NCBI RefSeq assembly: GCF_900104955.1
Contig: NZ_FNSI01000001.1
Location: forward strand, 3,568,001-3,632,000
Reading direction: 5' to 3'
Source: Beijerinckia sp. 28-YEA-48
GTDB lineage: Bacteria > Pseudomonadota > Alphaproteobacteria > Rhizobiales > Beijerinckiaceae
Length of the DNA: 64,000 nt
Each line of letters begins with the position of its first letter. The stretch's first letter is position 1. Positions 1-11,400 of this stretch are shown here, one piece after another. The position numbers and the translations under genes are program-made. A model generated the notes under the pieces. It ran no database searches, was not told the DNA's origin, and was given only the letters and a program-made list of their open reading frames with translations.

Positions 1-340
1 GTCTGCCAAGCGAGCCTTTTTGACCATACTTGTAAATCTATGTCCTCAGTCACAACCGGCGCACGCCGGTCGTAACACAGACACCCCATCCAGCTGACGT
101 TGGAAAATCCGCGACGTCCTTCATGAGGTTGATTGATGATTTTGCGGCGCTTGTAAACTTGCCGTTGGATTTAAGTTTATCCTGCGCGCGCCGTTGCCCC
201 CAAGAAAGCGGTTTGATGCACCACGCCTTGATGAGTTGCCTACAATCTGAACAGCCTTCGCTGGCATCAATAATTTTATATAAATTTCAATTAGATACAG
301 ACAGACATCTGGCGCAGAGCAACATCGCCGGGATCAGCGA
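1..340. other. Non-coding left edge
   Basis: I see no convincing gene. A short perfect inverted repeat (ACCGGC, 4-nt loop, GCCGGT) lies at 55-70 without a following T run, so I do not call it a terminator. An open frame beginning at 123 runs antisense into the next gene and has no protein-like character. Confidence 0.5.
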
Positions 341-853
341 TCACAACTTTCCGAAGGCAACGCCGCGCCAAGTCCATCCTGCTTTGAGCACGGCATCCTG
401 CAACGGCGTCTTGATCTCGGCGGTTGAAAATTTGTAGCGATAAACCTCGCCATAGCTGCCCTGCTCAGTGAAGGCGAAAGCCGTGCCGAACGAAATTTCC
501 TTCTTCTGTCCGCGAAAAGCTTCCGCCGCCAGCGACAATTTTGGAATGCCAGCGCGCCACTCAAGCGACCATTCCTGATCGACCGCGCGCACTTCCCGGG
601 TTTGCGCGTCGAGCTGCATCAAGATCTTGAAGGTCTTCTGCAGGCCAGCCTTGGCAAAGATCTCGTACCATCTTGCATCGACGATGCGCCACTCGGCGAC
701 CAGAGCGACATTCTCAGGCGCGCCATCGCGCACGATGAATGGCGCCGTCGGTCGATTGACCGTCAACAGATCGGTGCGCACGTCCGCCGCCGTCTTTGCC
801 GTCACGCCAGCGGCGGGACGTTTTGTTCCGGTCAGCCAGTCGAACAATTTCAT
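341..853 (-). CDS. Conserved hypothetical protein, 170 aa
   Basis: I do not recognise this family. The product is a soluble-looking protein with no signal peptide and no membrane segment. It begins MKLFDWLTG and is rich in Trp and aromatic residues (EWRIVDARWYEIF, then WSLEWRAGIP), in a pattern that suggests a compact alpha/beta domain. The ATG at 853 is the first in frame. The gene stands alone, on the strand opposite the iron-uptake genes that follow. The amino-acid composition is protein-like and the overlapping frames are not, which supports a real gene, but no function can be inferred. Confidence 0.7.
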   Translation of the reverse strand: MKLFDWLTGTKRPAAGVTAKTAADVRTDLLTVNRPTAPFIVRDGAPENVALVAEWRIVDARWYEIFAKAGLQKTFKILMQLDAQTREVRAVDQEWSLEWRAGIPKLSLAAEAFRGQKKEISFGTAFAFTEQGSYGEVYRYKFSTAEIKTPLQDAVLKAGWTWRGVAFGKL

Positions 854-1234
854 GATGGATCTCGCGCACTACGACACACCTGCGCGTCGCAGCTTCCCCA
901 ACTACAGCCTAAAATAATCAACTGACAAGCGCCGTGAGGTGATGAGGGATGGAGCATCGCCAATGATCGCTTTGTCGATTGAAGCAGTCGTCAGTCATGG
1001 CCAGAGGCGCGCGAATCCACTGTTGGCCATCGCAGCGCACTGCATCAGCCTCGGGCTTTTTGCACATGTCGTTTCGACACCCACGATCACGCCACGCGTG
1101 CGAGCAACCGCATTACTAAATCATCTCGCAGTTTCGAATCGTTCAAATTCTTATGTTGATGCAACAGATTGCGATGAAATTCGCGATCATGTTACGGACC
1201 TTTGTTGGTCCACGCGCCGGAGGATCCGACGTGA
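854..1234. other. Intergenic region upstream of the FecI-type sigma factor
   Basis: About 380 bases separate the hypothetical gene from the divergent sigma factor gene. The stretch around 1120-1200 is AT-richer and should hold the promoter of the sigma factor operon. I looked for a Fur or RirA-type iron box and found nothing I could defend. A 99-residue open frame here is not protein-like. Confidence 0.4.
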
Positions 1235-1750
1235 GTGAGTGGCATGAGTGTTCACGCGATCGATATTGCTGATCTGTACACGTCTGAGCAGGGCCGGCTG
1301 CGGCATCTGGTCCGCCGTCTCGTTGGCAACAGAGCCGCCGCTGACGACCTCGTCCACCAAGCGTTCGAAAAATTGCTCCGGGTCGCAGATGGCGGCAATA
1401 TTGAGAACTGCCCGGCCTATCTGAGCAGCACCGTCAAGAATCTCGCCCTCAATCATCTGCGCGACCAAGCCCGACGCTCCGAGGTCGCTGTCACCCAGAC
1501 CGAACTGAACGCCCTGGCGGACGCGAGCCCATCGCCCGAGACCACCGCGATCTATCGTTGCGAGCTGCGCAGGGTTCTCTCGGCGGTGGCCGCCCTGCCG
1601 CCACGGCGGCGAGAGGCTTTCGTTCTGAACAAGTTCGAAGGCATGAGCTATGACGAGATCGCCGCTCGCCAAGGCATATCGCGCAATACGGTGATTTCCC
1701 ACATCGTCATCGCGCTCGCCGACCTCGATCGGCAACTTGGCTCAAGATAG
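1235..1750 (+). CDS. FecI-type ECF sigma factor
   Basis: This is an extracytoplasmic-function sigma factor of the FecI class, expected to direct transcription of the adjacent siderophore receptor when FecR signals ligand binding. Region 2 lies at about residues 10-70 (LVGNRAAADDLVHQAFEKLL), and region 4, with its helix-turn-helix, at about 115-165 (LPPRRREAFVLNKFEG, then SYDEIAARQGISRNTV). The length of 171 aa is normal. The GTG at 1235 is preferred because GGAGGA at 1219-1224 lies 10 nt upstream; an ATG at 1244 is possible but sits 19 nt from it. The fecR gene follows after 30 nt, so the two are probably cotranscribed. Confidence 0.9.
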   Translation: MSGMSVHAIDIADLYTSEQGRLRHLVRRLVGNRAAADDLVHQAFEKLLRVADGGNIENCPAYLSSTVKNLALNHLRDQARRSEVAVTQTELNALADASPSPETTAIYRCELRRVLSAVAALPPRRREAFVLNKFEGMSYDEIAARQGISRNTVISHIVIALADLDRQLGSR

Positions 1751-1780
1751 TCTGCGTTTCAGGATATCATCAGTGGCTAT

Positions 1781-2710
1781 ATGAAAGAAGACGCGACAGA
1801 CCCAATCGTCATGGAAGCGCTGGAATGGTTCGTGCGGATGCGCGATCACACAGTCGATGCCTCCGATCGGCGCGCCTTCGACGCTTGGCTTGCGGCAGAT
1901 ACGGCTCATGTTGCTGCCTGGCAGCGCGCGGAGACATTATGGAAGCGCTTTGATATTGCCCAACCGGAATTCGACCGGGCGCGGCGCTCCCGCACGCTTT
2001 CGCGTCGGAAGATTCTGCTTGGCACACTCGTCGCGGCCGCCGGCGGCGGCCTCTATATATTAAACAGTTCCTATCTGGCTCCAGACTATGCGACCGACAT
2101 CGGAGAACGCAGGACGTTCACTTTGGCCGATGGCAGCACCGTCGAGCTGGGAAGCGATTCAGCCCTCTCGGTGCAGTACACCGATCGCATCCGACAGCTC
2201 GTGCTGCACCGTGGACAGGGCTTTTTTGATGTGACAGCGGACAGCAAGCGGCCGTTCATCGTCCGGGCCGCTGATGGCGCCGTCCAGGCGCTCGGCACTC
2301 GCTTCGATGTCAAATATATCGATGATGTCGTAACGGTGGCAGTGAGCCAGCACGCGGTTCTGGTCCAAGCAGGATCGCAGTCGGGCGTCAGGATCGATCA
2401 CGGCTGGCAAGTCAGCTATGGCAGCGATGGGCTGAGCCAACCCTCACCCGCGAATTTAGACACGATCGAGGCTTGGCGGCGGGACCGGCTGGTTTTCCAG
2501 GACGTGCCACTCGCACGGGTCCTGACCGAGCTCGGACGCTACCGGCGCGGACGTATCATCTTGATAGACAAACAAGTCGGCAATATACCGGTGACAGCCA
2601 TCTTTGATACGAAGCAGGCTGACAACGCCTTGCGGACGATCGCCGATACCCTGCCCATCCGTGTTTTGTACGCCACCAACTATTTGGCTTTCGTGTCCGG
2701 GGCCCGGTAG
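1781..2710 (+). CDS. FecR family anti-sigma regulator
   Basis: This inner-membrane regulator should hold the FecI-type sigma factor encoded just upstream and pass on the signal from the TonB-dependent receptor. The N-terminal cytoplasmic DUF4880-like segment (about 8-50, EALEWFVRMRD) is followed by an RRK stop region and one membrane segment at about 75-95. The periplasmic FecR domain covers about 100-200 (RTFTLADGSTVELGSDSAL), and a C-terminal STN-like domain lies near 235-305. The 309-aa length is typical. The order sigma factor, FecR, receptor is the classic cell-surface signalling arrangement. Confidence 0.92.
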   Translation: MKEDATDPIVMEALEWFVRMRDHTVDASDRRAFDAWLAADTAHVAAWQRAETLWKRFDIAQPEFDRARRSRTLSRRKILLGTLVAAAGGGLYILNSSYLAPDYATDIGERRTFTLADGSTVELGSDSALSVQYTDRIRQLVLHRGQGFFDVTADSKRPFIVRAADGAVQALGTRFDVKYIDDVVTVAVSQHAVLVQAGSQSGVRIDHGWQVSYGSDGLSQPSPANLDTIEAWRRDRLVFQDVPLARVLTELGRYRRGRIILIDKQVGNIPVTAIFDTKQADNALRTIADTLPIRVLYATNYLAFVSGAR

Positions 2711-2837
2711 GCAAAAATTTCAGGACGCATTCATTAGCTCGGCTCTCCCAGGTGTCGAACACTATGGGGGCAATCACCAGATTGCCCCGATTGGTCGACA
2801 AGCCCGTGCAAGCACGGGTCAGCGTGCAGGCGGGGCT

Positions 2838-5320
2838 ATGCAGGATTTTATTGAGCATGATGTTTCAAGGCTGAAGGGCAAGTGCCCCCAGCGGTTGGGA
2901 CAACGATCCCTTCTTTTGGCGCTGACGATCACGACGTCGCTTGTCGCCGTTTCCATAGTGTCGCCGGCGGCTTTTGCTCAGTCATCCAACAATGCAGCGA
3001 CGAGAGCGAGTTTCAACATTCGGCCGCAGCCTCTGGCCGAGGCATTGGTGCAATTTTCCAACGCGACCGGCCTGCAACTGTTCTTCAACATGGATCTCGC
3101 GCGTGGCCTCCAATCATCCGGCGCGCAAGGCGCCCTCAGCCAGACCGAAGCGTTGAATCGCATCCTGGCCGGGACCGGCCTGCAATATTCGTTCACCAAC
3201 GCCAGCACCGTCACCATCCGGCGCAATGAGCAACGCAGCGACAACAGCGTTTCGCTGGCCGAGGGGGCATCATGCTGGACGAGATTCAAGTCGACGGCGG
3301 CAGTGGCGGCGTCATCACAGCGAATGGCTATGTTGGACGCAGCAGCGCAACCGGCACGAAAACCGATACGCCTTTCATCGAGACGCCGCAGTCGATATCT
3401 TCCGTCACTGAAAAACAGCTGGATGATCGCAAGCCACAATCGCTGCTTGATGCGATCTCCTATACGCCAGGCGTGCGCGTGAACGCCTATGGAACGGACC
3501 CACGTTACGATTCCTTCTTCGTGCGCGGCTTCAACGTCACCAATACGGGCGTGTTTCGCGACAACCTGCGCCAGCCCACGGCCGGCTATGCCATCTTCTC
3601 AACCGAGCCTTATGGCATTGAAGGTATCTCGATCCTGCGCGGTCCCTCCTCAGCGCTCTATGGCGCAACGGGCGCCGGCGGCCTCTACAACGTGATCACC
3701 AAGCGCCCGACCATGACCCCGCTGCGGGAAGTCGGCATCCAGTACGGCACCTATGATCGGCGGCAGGCGCAGTTCGATCTATCCGGCCCCGTGGAAGGCG
3801 TCGACACGCTCTACTATCGCCTGACCGGCGTCGGCCGCGTGGCGGGTACAGAATTCAAATCCGTACCCGATGACCGCGTCTACATCGCACCCGCGCTGAC
3901 TTGGAAACCCAACGAGGATACCAAGCTGACGATCCTGGGCGAATATTCACGTGCAAAAACCGGCGGCAGCCCAGGCTACTACAATGACTATTATGGCCAC
4001 GTCACCCGCATTGAATCCGGCGATCCAGCTTACGGCGGCATGACCCATGAGCAGGCACGTATCGGCTGGGAATTCGAGCATCGCATCAACGAGACCTTCA
4101 CGGTTCGCCAAAACGCGCGTTATTCGACCCAAGATATCGACGCCAAATATGTCTATACCTACAATGGCGCCCAACACGCGCTCGATCCGACCCTGATCGA
4201 TCGCGGCTCCGGGCGCGACGTTCAGCGCCTCGACGCCTTCGTCATCGACAACCAGCTCCAGACCAAAATTTCGACAGGCCCGCTCGACCATACGATCTTG
4301 ACGGGCGTCGATATTACCTGGACGCGTTTTCGCGCCTCCTCGGGAACGGGCACGGCGCCGCCGTTGAGCATGCTGGTTCCCAACTATGGGGGCTATATCG
4401 CGCCGGTGGCGCTCACGTCGCAAGCCAATCAGCGGCAGATGCAAACCGGCGTCTACGTGCAAGACCAGATTCGTCTCGGCGGCTGGACGTTGACGGTCGG
4501 CGGACGGCACGATTGGGTGTCAACGAGAACGAACACTACAGATCTGACAACAGCCGCCATGACGTCCGCGCAACAGGACGATCGGGCGTTCTCTGGCCGC
4601 GTTGGCCTTTCCTATAAGACGCCGTTCGGCCTCGTTCCTTACGTCAGCTTCTCGACCGCCTTCTCCCCCAACATCGGCTGGAACAAAACGACCCAATCCA
4701 CATTCAAGTCCACGACCAGCGTGCAGCAGGAGGTCGGCGTCAAATATCTCCTGCCCGATACCAACATCATGCTGACGGCGGCTTTGTTCAACGTCGATCA
4801 GAAGAACGGTATATTTTACGAGGTGATCAACGGCATCAATATGCAGGTGCAGCGCGGCAAACTTCGCTCTCGTGGCGTCGAATTGGAAGCCGTCGCCAGC
4901 CTCGACAATGGTCTCTCTTTCACCGCGGCCTATACCTATACCGAGCTTAAGGTCGTCGAAGGGCCATCGAACACGGTCGGCAAATACGTTTCGAGCGTTC
5001 CTTTGCATACGGGCTCGGTCTGGACGAACTACAAGCTGCCGACGGATAGCGTCTTCCATGGGCTCAGCGCTGGTGTTGGCGCCCGTCTCACCAGCTTCAG
5101 CTATGGCGACGACAAGAACAGCCTGAAGAACAGCGCCCGCGCCGTTTTCGACGCGGTTCTGCGTTTCGACTTCGAAGCCGTTACTCCGCAACTTAAGGGC
5201 GTGAGCCTGCAGGTGAATGCCACCAACCTCTTCAATCGACGCGATACGACCTGCACGTCTGGCTATTGCTATCCAGATCCAGGCCGAACCGTGATGGGGA
5301 GCCTGAAATACACTTGGTAG
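2838..5320 (+). CDS. TonB-dependent siderophore receptor with STN domain, frame broken once
   Basis: This is an outer-membrane ferric-siderophore receptor of the FecA/FpvA signalling class. The first segment (ATG at 2838) encodes a signal peptide ending SPAAFAQ and an STN domain (FNIRPQPLAEALVQFSNATG to about 3230), which would contact FecR. The plug and barrel lie in another frame, from about 3272 to 5320: FIETPQSISSVTEKQL, the plug motif ILRGPSSALYGATGAGGL, and a C-terminal barrel ending SLKYTW. The frames join at a GGGGG run (3263-3267); one extra G would give continuous EGGIMLDEIQ. The break is therefore either a sequencing error or a recent inactivating or phase-type mutation. If it is real, an internal ATG at 3272 would give a receptor without leader or STN. 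Confidence 0.85.
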
Positions 5321-5401
5321 AAAGCCACCACCGGCCGACGGCTTTCCCGGCAGCCGGCGCCAACGTCATCGAACGCTTTGTACGAGTCTCAGGAGAAAAC
5401 C

Positions 5402-6709
5402 GTGCGCGCCCTGTTCACGCTCATTCATCGTTGGATAGGGCTGGCGATCGCCTCGTTTATCATCGTCAGCGGCCTCACAGGGGCCGTCATCTCGTGGGAT
5501 CACGAGCTGGACGACTTGATCAATCCGCATCTGATGTTCAGCTCCACGCAAGGGGAGAGATTGCCGCCGCTGGAGATCATGCGGCGAGCGCAGAAGGCGG
5601 AGCCACGGGTCTTCATTACCTATATGGCTTTGAATCCGGAGGATGGCAAAAATTACGAGCTCGTCGTCGAGCCCAAGACCGACCCGAATACGAGCAAGCT
5701 CTACGACCTGGATTTCAACCGACTCTATTACGATCCGGTCACGGGCACAGAGGTGGGTCGGCGCAATTGGGGCGCCGCATGGCCCGTTACGCGCGAAACG
5801 GTCATCTCGTTCCTCTATAAGCTCCATTATATGTATCACATCCCGGCGATGTGGGGTACCGATCGCTGGGGCTATTGGCTGCTCGGCATCGTCGCGCTGG
5901 TCTGGACCATCGATTGCTTCATCGGTTTCTATCTGACGCTGCCGTTGCGGCAAGCCAAGCGGAAGCATCGAGCGCTGAATGCCGAACGCCAGTCTGGCAA
6001 AAGCTATTGGGAGCGCTGGAAGCCGGCCTGGAAAATCAAGACAAGCGGCAGCGCCTACCGGATCAATTTCGATATTCACCGCGCGTTCGGACTTTGGTTC
6101 TGGCTGGTCCTCTTCATCGTCGCCTTCACCGGCTTTTCGCTGAACCTGTATCGCGAGGTGTTTTACCCAGTGATGTCGATGGTCTCGAAAGTGACGCCGG
6201 ATATTTTTGCGACCCGGCCGCCAACCCCGTTCGATGAACCGGTGATCCCGCAACTAACATTCTCCGACATTCTGAAGAAGGGTGAAATCGAAGCCAAGCA
6301 GATGGGCATTCAGGAACCTCCGGGGGCGTTGTTCTACGCGCCGCGATGGGGCGTCTACGGCGTGAGCTTGTTCGAACGGGGCGATTCACACGGCACCGGT
6401 GGCGTCGGCCCTGAATTCCTCACCTTCGATCAGGGAGACGGTCGATTCTTAGGCAGACGGACGCCGTGGAAAGGCACGGCAGCCGACATTTTTGTTCAGG
6501 CACAGTTTCCGTTGCACTCGGGACGTATCCTCGGAATACCCGGCCGCATCCTCATTTCCCTGGTCGGGCTGGTGTGCGCCGCGCTCGCGATAACCGGCGT
6601 CGTCATTTGGTATCGCAAGCGGCGCGCGCGGATCCGTGTCCGCGTCTCGGAGCTCAATCGTGCTGAACCGTTGCTCCAGCACGCCGCCTCCGTTCGGGCC
6701 GAGCGCTAA
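5402..6709 (+). CDS. PepSY-associated membrane protein, siderophore uptake accessory
   Basis: This is an inner-membrane protein of the PepSY_TM family, which often follows siderophore receptors and is thought to help reduce or process ferric-siderophores (PiuB and FpvG-like members). The first membrane helix is at about 10-32 (IHRWIGLAIASFIIVSGLTG); further helices lie near 155-178 (YWLLGIVALVWTIDCFIGFY), 228-252 (FWLVLFIVAFTGFSL) and 380-402. A basic tail follows. The GTG at 5402 is chosen because AGGAG at 5391-5395 precedes it by 6 nt; an upstream TTG at 5378 has no such site. It lies about 80 nt after the receptor, so it is probably in the same operon. Confidence 0.85.
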   Translation: MRALFTLIHRWIGLAIASFIIVSGLTGAVISWDHELDDLINPHLMFSSTQGERLPPLEIMRRAQKAEPRVFITYMALNPEDGKNYELVVEPKTDPNTSKLYDLDFNRLYYDPVTGTEVGRRNWGAAWPVTRETVISFLYKLHYMYHIPAMWGTDRWGYWLLGIVALVWTIDCFIGFYLTLPLRQAKRKHRALNAERQSGKSYWERWKPAWKIKTSGSAYRINFDIHRAFGLWFWLVLFIVAFTGFSLNLYREVFYPVMSMVSKVTPDIFATRPPTPFDEPVIPQLTFSDILKKGEIEAKQMGIQEPPGALFYAPRWGVYGVSLFERGDSHGTGGVGPEFLTFDQGDGRFLGRRTPWKGTAADIFVQAQFPLHSGRILGIPGRILISLVGLVCAALAITGVVIWYRKRRARIRVRVSELNRAEPLLQHAASVRAER

Positions 6710-7101
6710 GAACCCGCAGTCGCAGGACTGAGTCGCCCCCGAAGAACAAGTCGGAGGCGTTGGCGACGAACCACGCACCAGTGGAAACCCCATAGCGGGC
6801 AGTTGCATCACCCGTGCATGCGCGGTGTTATGATTGTGATAGCTTTGGCCTGTCTCAGCCGTGGAACGGAATTGCACGCCCGCAGTTTCAGACATATATT
6901 TCAATCACTTCAGCAGCTTAACTGTTATTCGCCCATGCGGTGCGTCCGCCGCAAAAACGGGCAATCGACGTGGTATCCTTTCGAATGCTTCAGGTTGTTA
7001 CGGCGCAAAGCAGTTCGGTCTGTGAATCTTGCGAACTGTTAATTCGACGGCCTTCAGAATTTTCGACATATCGAAGCTAGAACGGGTTGGAGAGTGCGGC
7101 T
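6710..7101 (+). other. Intergenic region before the tandem RND pump operon
   Basis: Nearly 400 bases separate the iron module from the efflux operon. A 79-residue open frame at 6803-7042 lacks protein character, and I see no terminator with a T run. The promoter of the efflux operon should lie in the second half, but I cannot place it reliably. Confidence 0.35.
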
Positions 7102-8487
7102 TTGGAACAACGTGTCGACACTCCGAAGGAAGTCGTAAACCCCACCCAGCGCCGGCCGCGCGGTTCGGGGATCGTCTGGCTTGTGGTGCTCGCCTTGCTC
7201 GCGGCCGGCGTCTATTGGTGGTCGCATCGCCAGCAGCCGGCTGAACGGCAGACTCCCGCGGTCAACCGGCGCGCCGCGCCACCTGCATCGGTCGGCACCG
7301 CGGTGATCGGCACCGGCAGTATCGATATCGCGCTTGATGCGCTCGGCACGGTCACCTCGCTCGCGACGATCACCGTGCGCACGCAGATCAGCGGCCAGCT
7401 CGTGAAGGTGGCTTTCACCGAAGGGCAAGAAACCAAGAAGGGCGATCTGCTGGCGCAGATCGATCCGCGCCCCTATGAGGCGGCGCTGGCCCAGGCGAAA
7501 GGTCAGCTCGCGCGCGACCAAGCCACGCTGCAGGGCGCCCAGGTCGATCTCAAACGCTACCAGCAATTGGCCGCCCAAAATGCCGTGCAACGCCAGACGC
7601 TCGACACCCAGGTGGCGCTGGTGGCGCAATATCAGGGTACGGTGGAAGCCGATCAGGCCGCCGTCAAAGCGGCCGAGGTCAATCTGGCTTTCACCAGCAT
7701 CGCGGCGCCGGTCGATGGCCGCGTCGGCCTGCGCCAGGTCGACCAAGGCAATTACATCACGCCGACGGACACCAATGGCATCGTGGTGATCACGCAATTG
7801 CTGCCGATCAGCGTGTTGTTCACTGTTCCAGAAGATCAACTGCCAGCGATCCGTCAGCGTATGGCTGGCGGTGTGACCCTGCCGGTGACCGCCTTCGATC
7901 GCACCGGCAACACCAAGCTCGCCGACGGCAAGCTCGAAACCTTCGACAGTTCGATCGATCCGACGACCGGCACGATCAAGCTGCGCGCCATTTTTCCCAA
8001 CGACAATCACGCCCTCTATCCCAACCAGTTCGTCAATGTCGAACTGCTGGTCGACCGGCATGAGAATGTGGTGATCGCCCCCACGCCAGCCATTCAGCGC
8101 GGCTCACCCGGCACATTCGTCTATGTGGTGAACGCCGACAGCACGGTCTCGGTGCGCAAGGTCACCTTGGGGCCGACCAATGGCGAGCGTGTCGAAATCC
8201 GGGACGGTCTCAAGGCTGGCGAAACGGTCGTCGTCGACGGCATTGATCGGCTGCGCGATGGCGCCCGGATTAATGTGCATACGGATACCACCGCGCCGGC
8301 CCAGGCGGCGGCGCCCCAGACAGCACCTACCCAGACAGCACCTGCCCAGACAGCACCGACACAACCAGCCGCGCCCAATGCAACACCACGCGTGCCAGGA
8401 AGCGGGCAAGGGAACGGCCAGGGACCAGGACAAGGCGGCGGCCGGCGTAATCAGGGCGGCCAGAACCAAGGCGGTCAATCGCCATGA
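7102..8487 (+). CDS. RND efflux periplasmic adaptor, MdtA/MuxA type
   Basis: This is the membrane-fusion protein of a tripartite efflux pump, linking the two RND subunits encoded next to the outer-membrane channel. One N-terminal membrane anchor ([18 protein letters not shown]) is followed by the biotinyl-lipoyl half-motif ([18 protein letters not shown]), an alpha-hairpin ([20 protein letters not shown]), the second lipoyl half ([18 protein letters not shown]), and beta-barrel and membrane-proximal domains. The C-terminus is an unusual low-complexity tail of QTAPT repeats followed by a Gly/Gln-rich segment. There is no ATG near the start; TTG at 7102 is chosen because GGAGAG lies 7 nt upstream, and TTG at 7087 is the alternative. 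It overlaps the next gene by 4 nt. Confidence 0.9.
   Translation: MEQRVDTPKEVVNPTQRRPRGSGIVWLVVLALLAAGVYWWSHRQQPAERQTPAVNRRAAPPASVGTAVIGTGSIDIALDALGTVTSLATITVRTQISGQLVKVAFTEGQETKKGDLLAQIDPRPYEAALAQAKGQLARDQATLQGAQVDLKRYQQLAAQNAVQRQTLDTQVALVAQYQGTVEADQAAVKAAEVNLAFTSIAAPVDGRVGLRQVDQGNYITPTDTNGIVVITQLLPISVLFTVPEDQLPAIRQRMAGGVTLPVTAFDRTGNTKLADGKLETFDSSIDPTTGTIKLRAIFPNDNHALYPNQFVNVELLVDRHENVVIAPTPAIQRGSPGTFVYVVNADSTVSVRKVTLGPTNGERVEIRDGLKAGETVVVDGIDRLRDGARINVHTDTTAPAQAAAPQTAPTQTAPAQTAPTQPAAPNATPRVPGSGQGNGQGPGQGGGRRNQGGQNQGGQSP
8315..8359 (+). repeat. Three tandem 15-bp units inside the adaptor gene
   Basis: CCCAGACAGCACCTA is repeated three times with small changes in the last bases (8315-8329, 8330-8344, 8345-8359). 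The repeat is in frame and encodes [15 protein letters not shown] in the disordered tail of the adaptor. Whole-codon slippage here would change the tail length without breaking the gene. Confidence 0.85.
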
Positions 8488-11400
8488 ACCCCTCACGCCC
8501 GTTTATCCTGCGGCCCGTCGCAACAACCCTTCTGATGATTGCGATTCTGCTGTCGGGCATACTGGCGTTTCGTTTCCTGCCGATCTCCGCCCTGCCCCAG
8601 GTCGATTACCCGACCATCCAGGTGCAGACCTTCTATCCCGGCGCCAGCCCGGACGTGATGACCTCTTCAGTCACCGCGCCGCTGGAAGTGCAGCTCGGCC
8701 AGATCCCCAATCTGGACCAGATGAGCTCGATCAGCTCGGCTGGCTCTTCCGTCATCACCTTGCAGTTCAGCCTTGCGATCTCGCTCGATGTCGCCGAACA
8801 GCAAGTGCAGGCAGCAATCAACGCCGCCGGCAATCTGCTGCCAGCCGACCTGCCGGCGCCGCCAATCTATGCCAAGGTCAATCCGGCCGACGCGCCGGTT
8901 CTCACGCTGGGGCTGACGTCAAAAAGCTTGGCGCTGCGTGACGTCCAAGCCATGGCCGATACGCGGCTGGCGCAGAAGATTTCGCAATTGCCCGGCGTCG
9001 GGCTCGTCAGCCTCAGCGGCGGCCAGCGCCCCGCCGTCCGCGTTCAAGCCGATCCGCGCAAACTCGCGGCCTATGGCCTTAATATCGACGATCTGCGCAC
9101 CACCCTTGGCAATGCCAATGTCAATCAGCCGAAGGGTAATTTCGACGGGCCAACACGCGCCTATACGGTCAATGCCAATGACCAACTCCAGAGCGCCGAT
9201 CAATATCGACCGCTGATCGTCGCCTATAAGAATGGCGCGCCCGTGCGGCTCAGTGACGTGGCCGTCGTCGTCGATGGCACCGAGAACAACAAACTCGCCG
9301 CCTGGATGAATTCAACGCCGGCAATCATCGTCAACATTCAACGCCAGCCTGGCGCCAATGTCATTGATGTGGTCGACCGCATCAAGGCCTTGTTGCCGCA
9401 ACTCGAGGCCTCCCTGCCGGGCGCCATCGACGTGACGGTTTTGACCGACCGGACCACAACCATCCGCGCTTCGGTCCGCGACGTCGAATATGAGCTGACG
9501 CTGGCGGTGCTCCTGGTCGTCCTGGTGATCTTCGTCTTCTTGCGCAGCTCGCGCGCCACGCTCATTCCCAGCCTGTCGGTGCCATTGTCGCTGGTCGGTA
9601 CCCTGGGCGTCATGTATCTATTCGGCTACAGCCTCGACAATCTGTCCTTGATGGCCTTGACCGTCGCCACCGGCTTCGTCGTCGACGATGCCATCGTGGT
9701 GATCGAGAACATCTCGCGCTATATCGAAGAGGGTGACACGCCGCTTGAAGCCGCACTGAAAGGCTCCGAGCAGATCGGCTTCACCATCATCTCCCTGACC
9801 GTTTCGCTGATCGCGGTTCTGATCCCGCTGCTGTTCATGAGCGATGTGGTTGGGCGTCTGTTCCGCGAATTCGCCGTCACCCTTGCCACCACCATTCTGA
9901 TTTCAGCCGTGGTGTCGCTCACGCTCGTGCCGATGGCCTGCGCCAAATTGCTCCTGCCCCAGTCGGAAATCCGCGAGAATAGATTTCAACGCGCCAGCCG
10001 CGAATTCTTCGACTGGGTGATCCGTGGCTATGGTCACATGCTGACCTGGGTGCTCGACCGGCAGACAGGCATGCTGCTGGTGGCGCTGGGCACCCTGGTG
10101 CTGACAGCCATCCTTTATATCCAGATCCCCAAGGGGTTCTTTCCTGTCCAGGACACCGGCGTCATCCAGGCCATTACCGAGGCCCCTCAATCGACCTCCT
10201 ACGCGGCCATGGGCGAACGTCAGCAGAAACTGGCCGAGATCGTTCTCAAGGACAAGGATGTCGAGAGCCTGTCGTCCTTCATTGGCGTTGATGGCACCAA
10301 TACCACGCTCAATGTCGGGCGGATGCTGATCAATCTCAAGCCGGGACGCAGCTCCGATATCACCACGGTGATCGACCGATTGAAGGAGAGCACACAAAGC
10401 CTGCCTGGCATGACGCTCTATATGCAGCCGGTGCAGGATCTGACCATCAGCGGCACCGTCAGCCGCACACAGTATCAATTCGCTCTGCAGGATGCCAATG
10501 CGGCTGAACTGTCGGAATTCGTACCGAAGCTGATCGATAAGCTTAACACGTTGCCGCAGCTCGCCGATGTCACCAGTGACCTGTCCGATCGCGGCCTTGC
10601 TGTCTTCGTCGATATCGACCGCAATCAGGCCGCCCGGTTTGGCGTCACGCCGGCGACGGTGGACAATGCGCTTTATGATGCTTTCGGCCAGCGCATCGTC
10701 TCGACCATTTTCACGACATCCAGCCAGTATCGGGTCATCCTCGAAGCCTCGCCCGATATGCAAAAGTCGATGCGGTCCCTGTCATCAATCTATCTGCCGA
10801 CGTCAACAGGCGGCGACCCTATTCCGCTCTCGGTCGTCGCCAAGACGCGCATCGATACGTCACCGTTGCAGATCACCCATATGGGTCAATTCCCATCGAC
10901 AACGATCTCGTTCAACCTGGCGCCCAATGTTTCGCTTGGCGAGGCGGTCGATGCGATCAAGCAGGCGCAGACCGAGATTGGGATGCCACCCAGCGTCATC
11001 GCTACCTTCCTGGGCACGGCGGCCGCCTTCCAAGCGGCGTTGGGCAATGAACTGTTCCTGATCCTCGCTGCCGTGGTGACGGTCTACATTGTGCTCGGGG
11101 TGCTTTACGAGAGCTTCATCCATCCGATCACCATTCTGTCGACTCTGCCATCGGCCGGCATTGGCGCATTGCTGGCGCTTATGCTGGCCGGGGAAGATCT
11201 GACCATCATCGCGCTCATCGGCATCATCCTCCTCATCGGCATCGTCAAGAAAAATGCGATCATGATGATCGACTTTGCCCTGGAGGCGCAGCGCCACGAG
11301 GGCAGGTCGCCGCGCGAAGCCATTTACCAGGCTTGCCTGCTGCGGTTCCGGCCCATTCTGATGACGACGACCGCGGCAATTCTCGGTGCCTTGCCACTGA

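Noticed and set aside
123-437. 104-residue open frame at the left edge
   Set aside because: It overlaps the hypothetical gene on the minus strand and lacks a start signal or recognisable pattern.
939-1238. 99-residue open frame before the sigma factor
   Set aside because: No ribosome-binding site, no protein-like composition, and it occupies the likely promoter region of the sigma factor gene.
2604-2837. Upstream extension of the receptor frame into fecR
   Set aside because: It overlaps the fecR coding region and precedes the signal peptide; ATG 2838 directly starts the leader.
6803-7042. 79-residue open frame between the iron module and the efflux operon
   Set aside because: Cys- and Arg-rich in a random manner, no start signal and no coupling to a neighbour.
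8315-8359. CRISPR-like spaced repeats
   Set aside because: The 15-bp units are directly adjacent without spacers and lie in frame inside a coding region.
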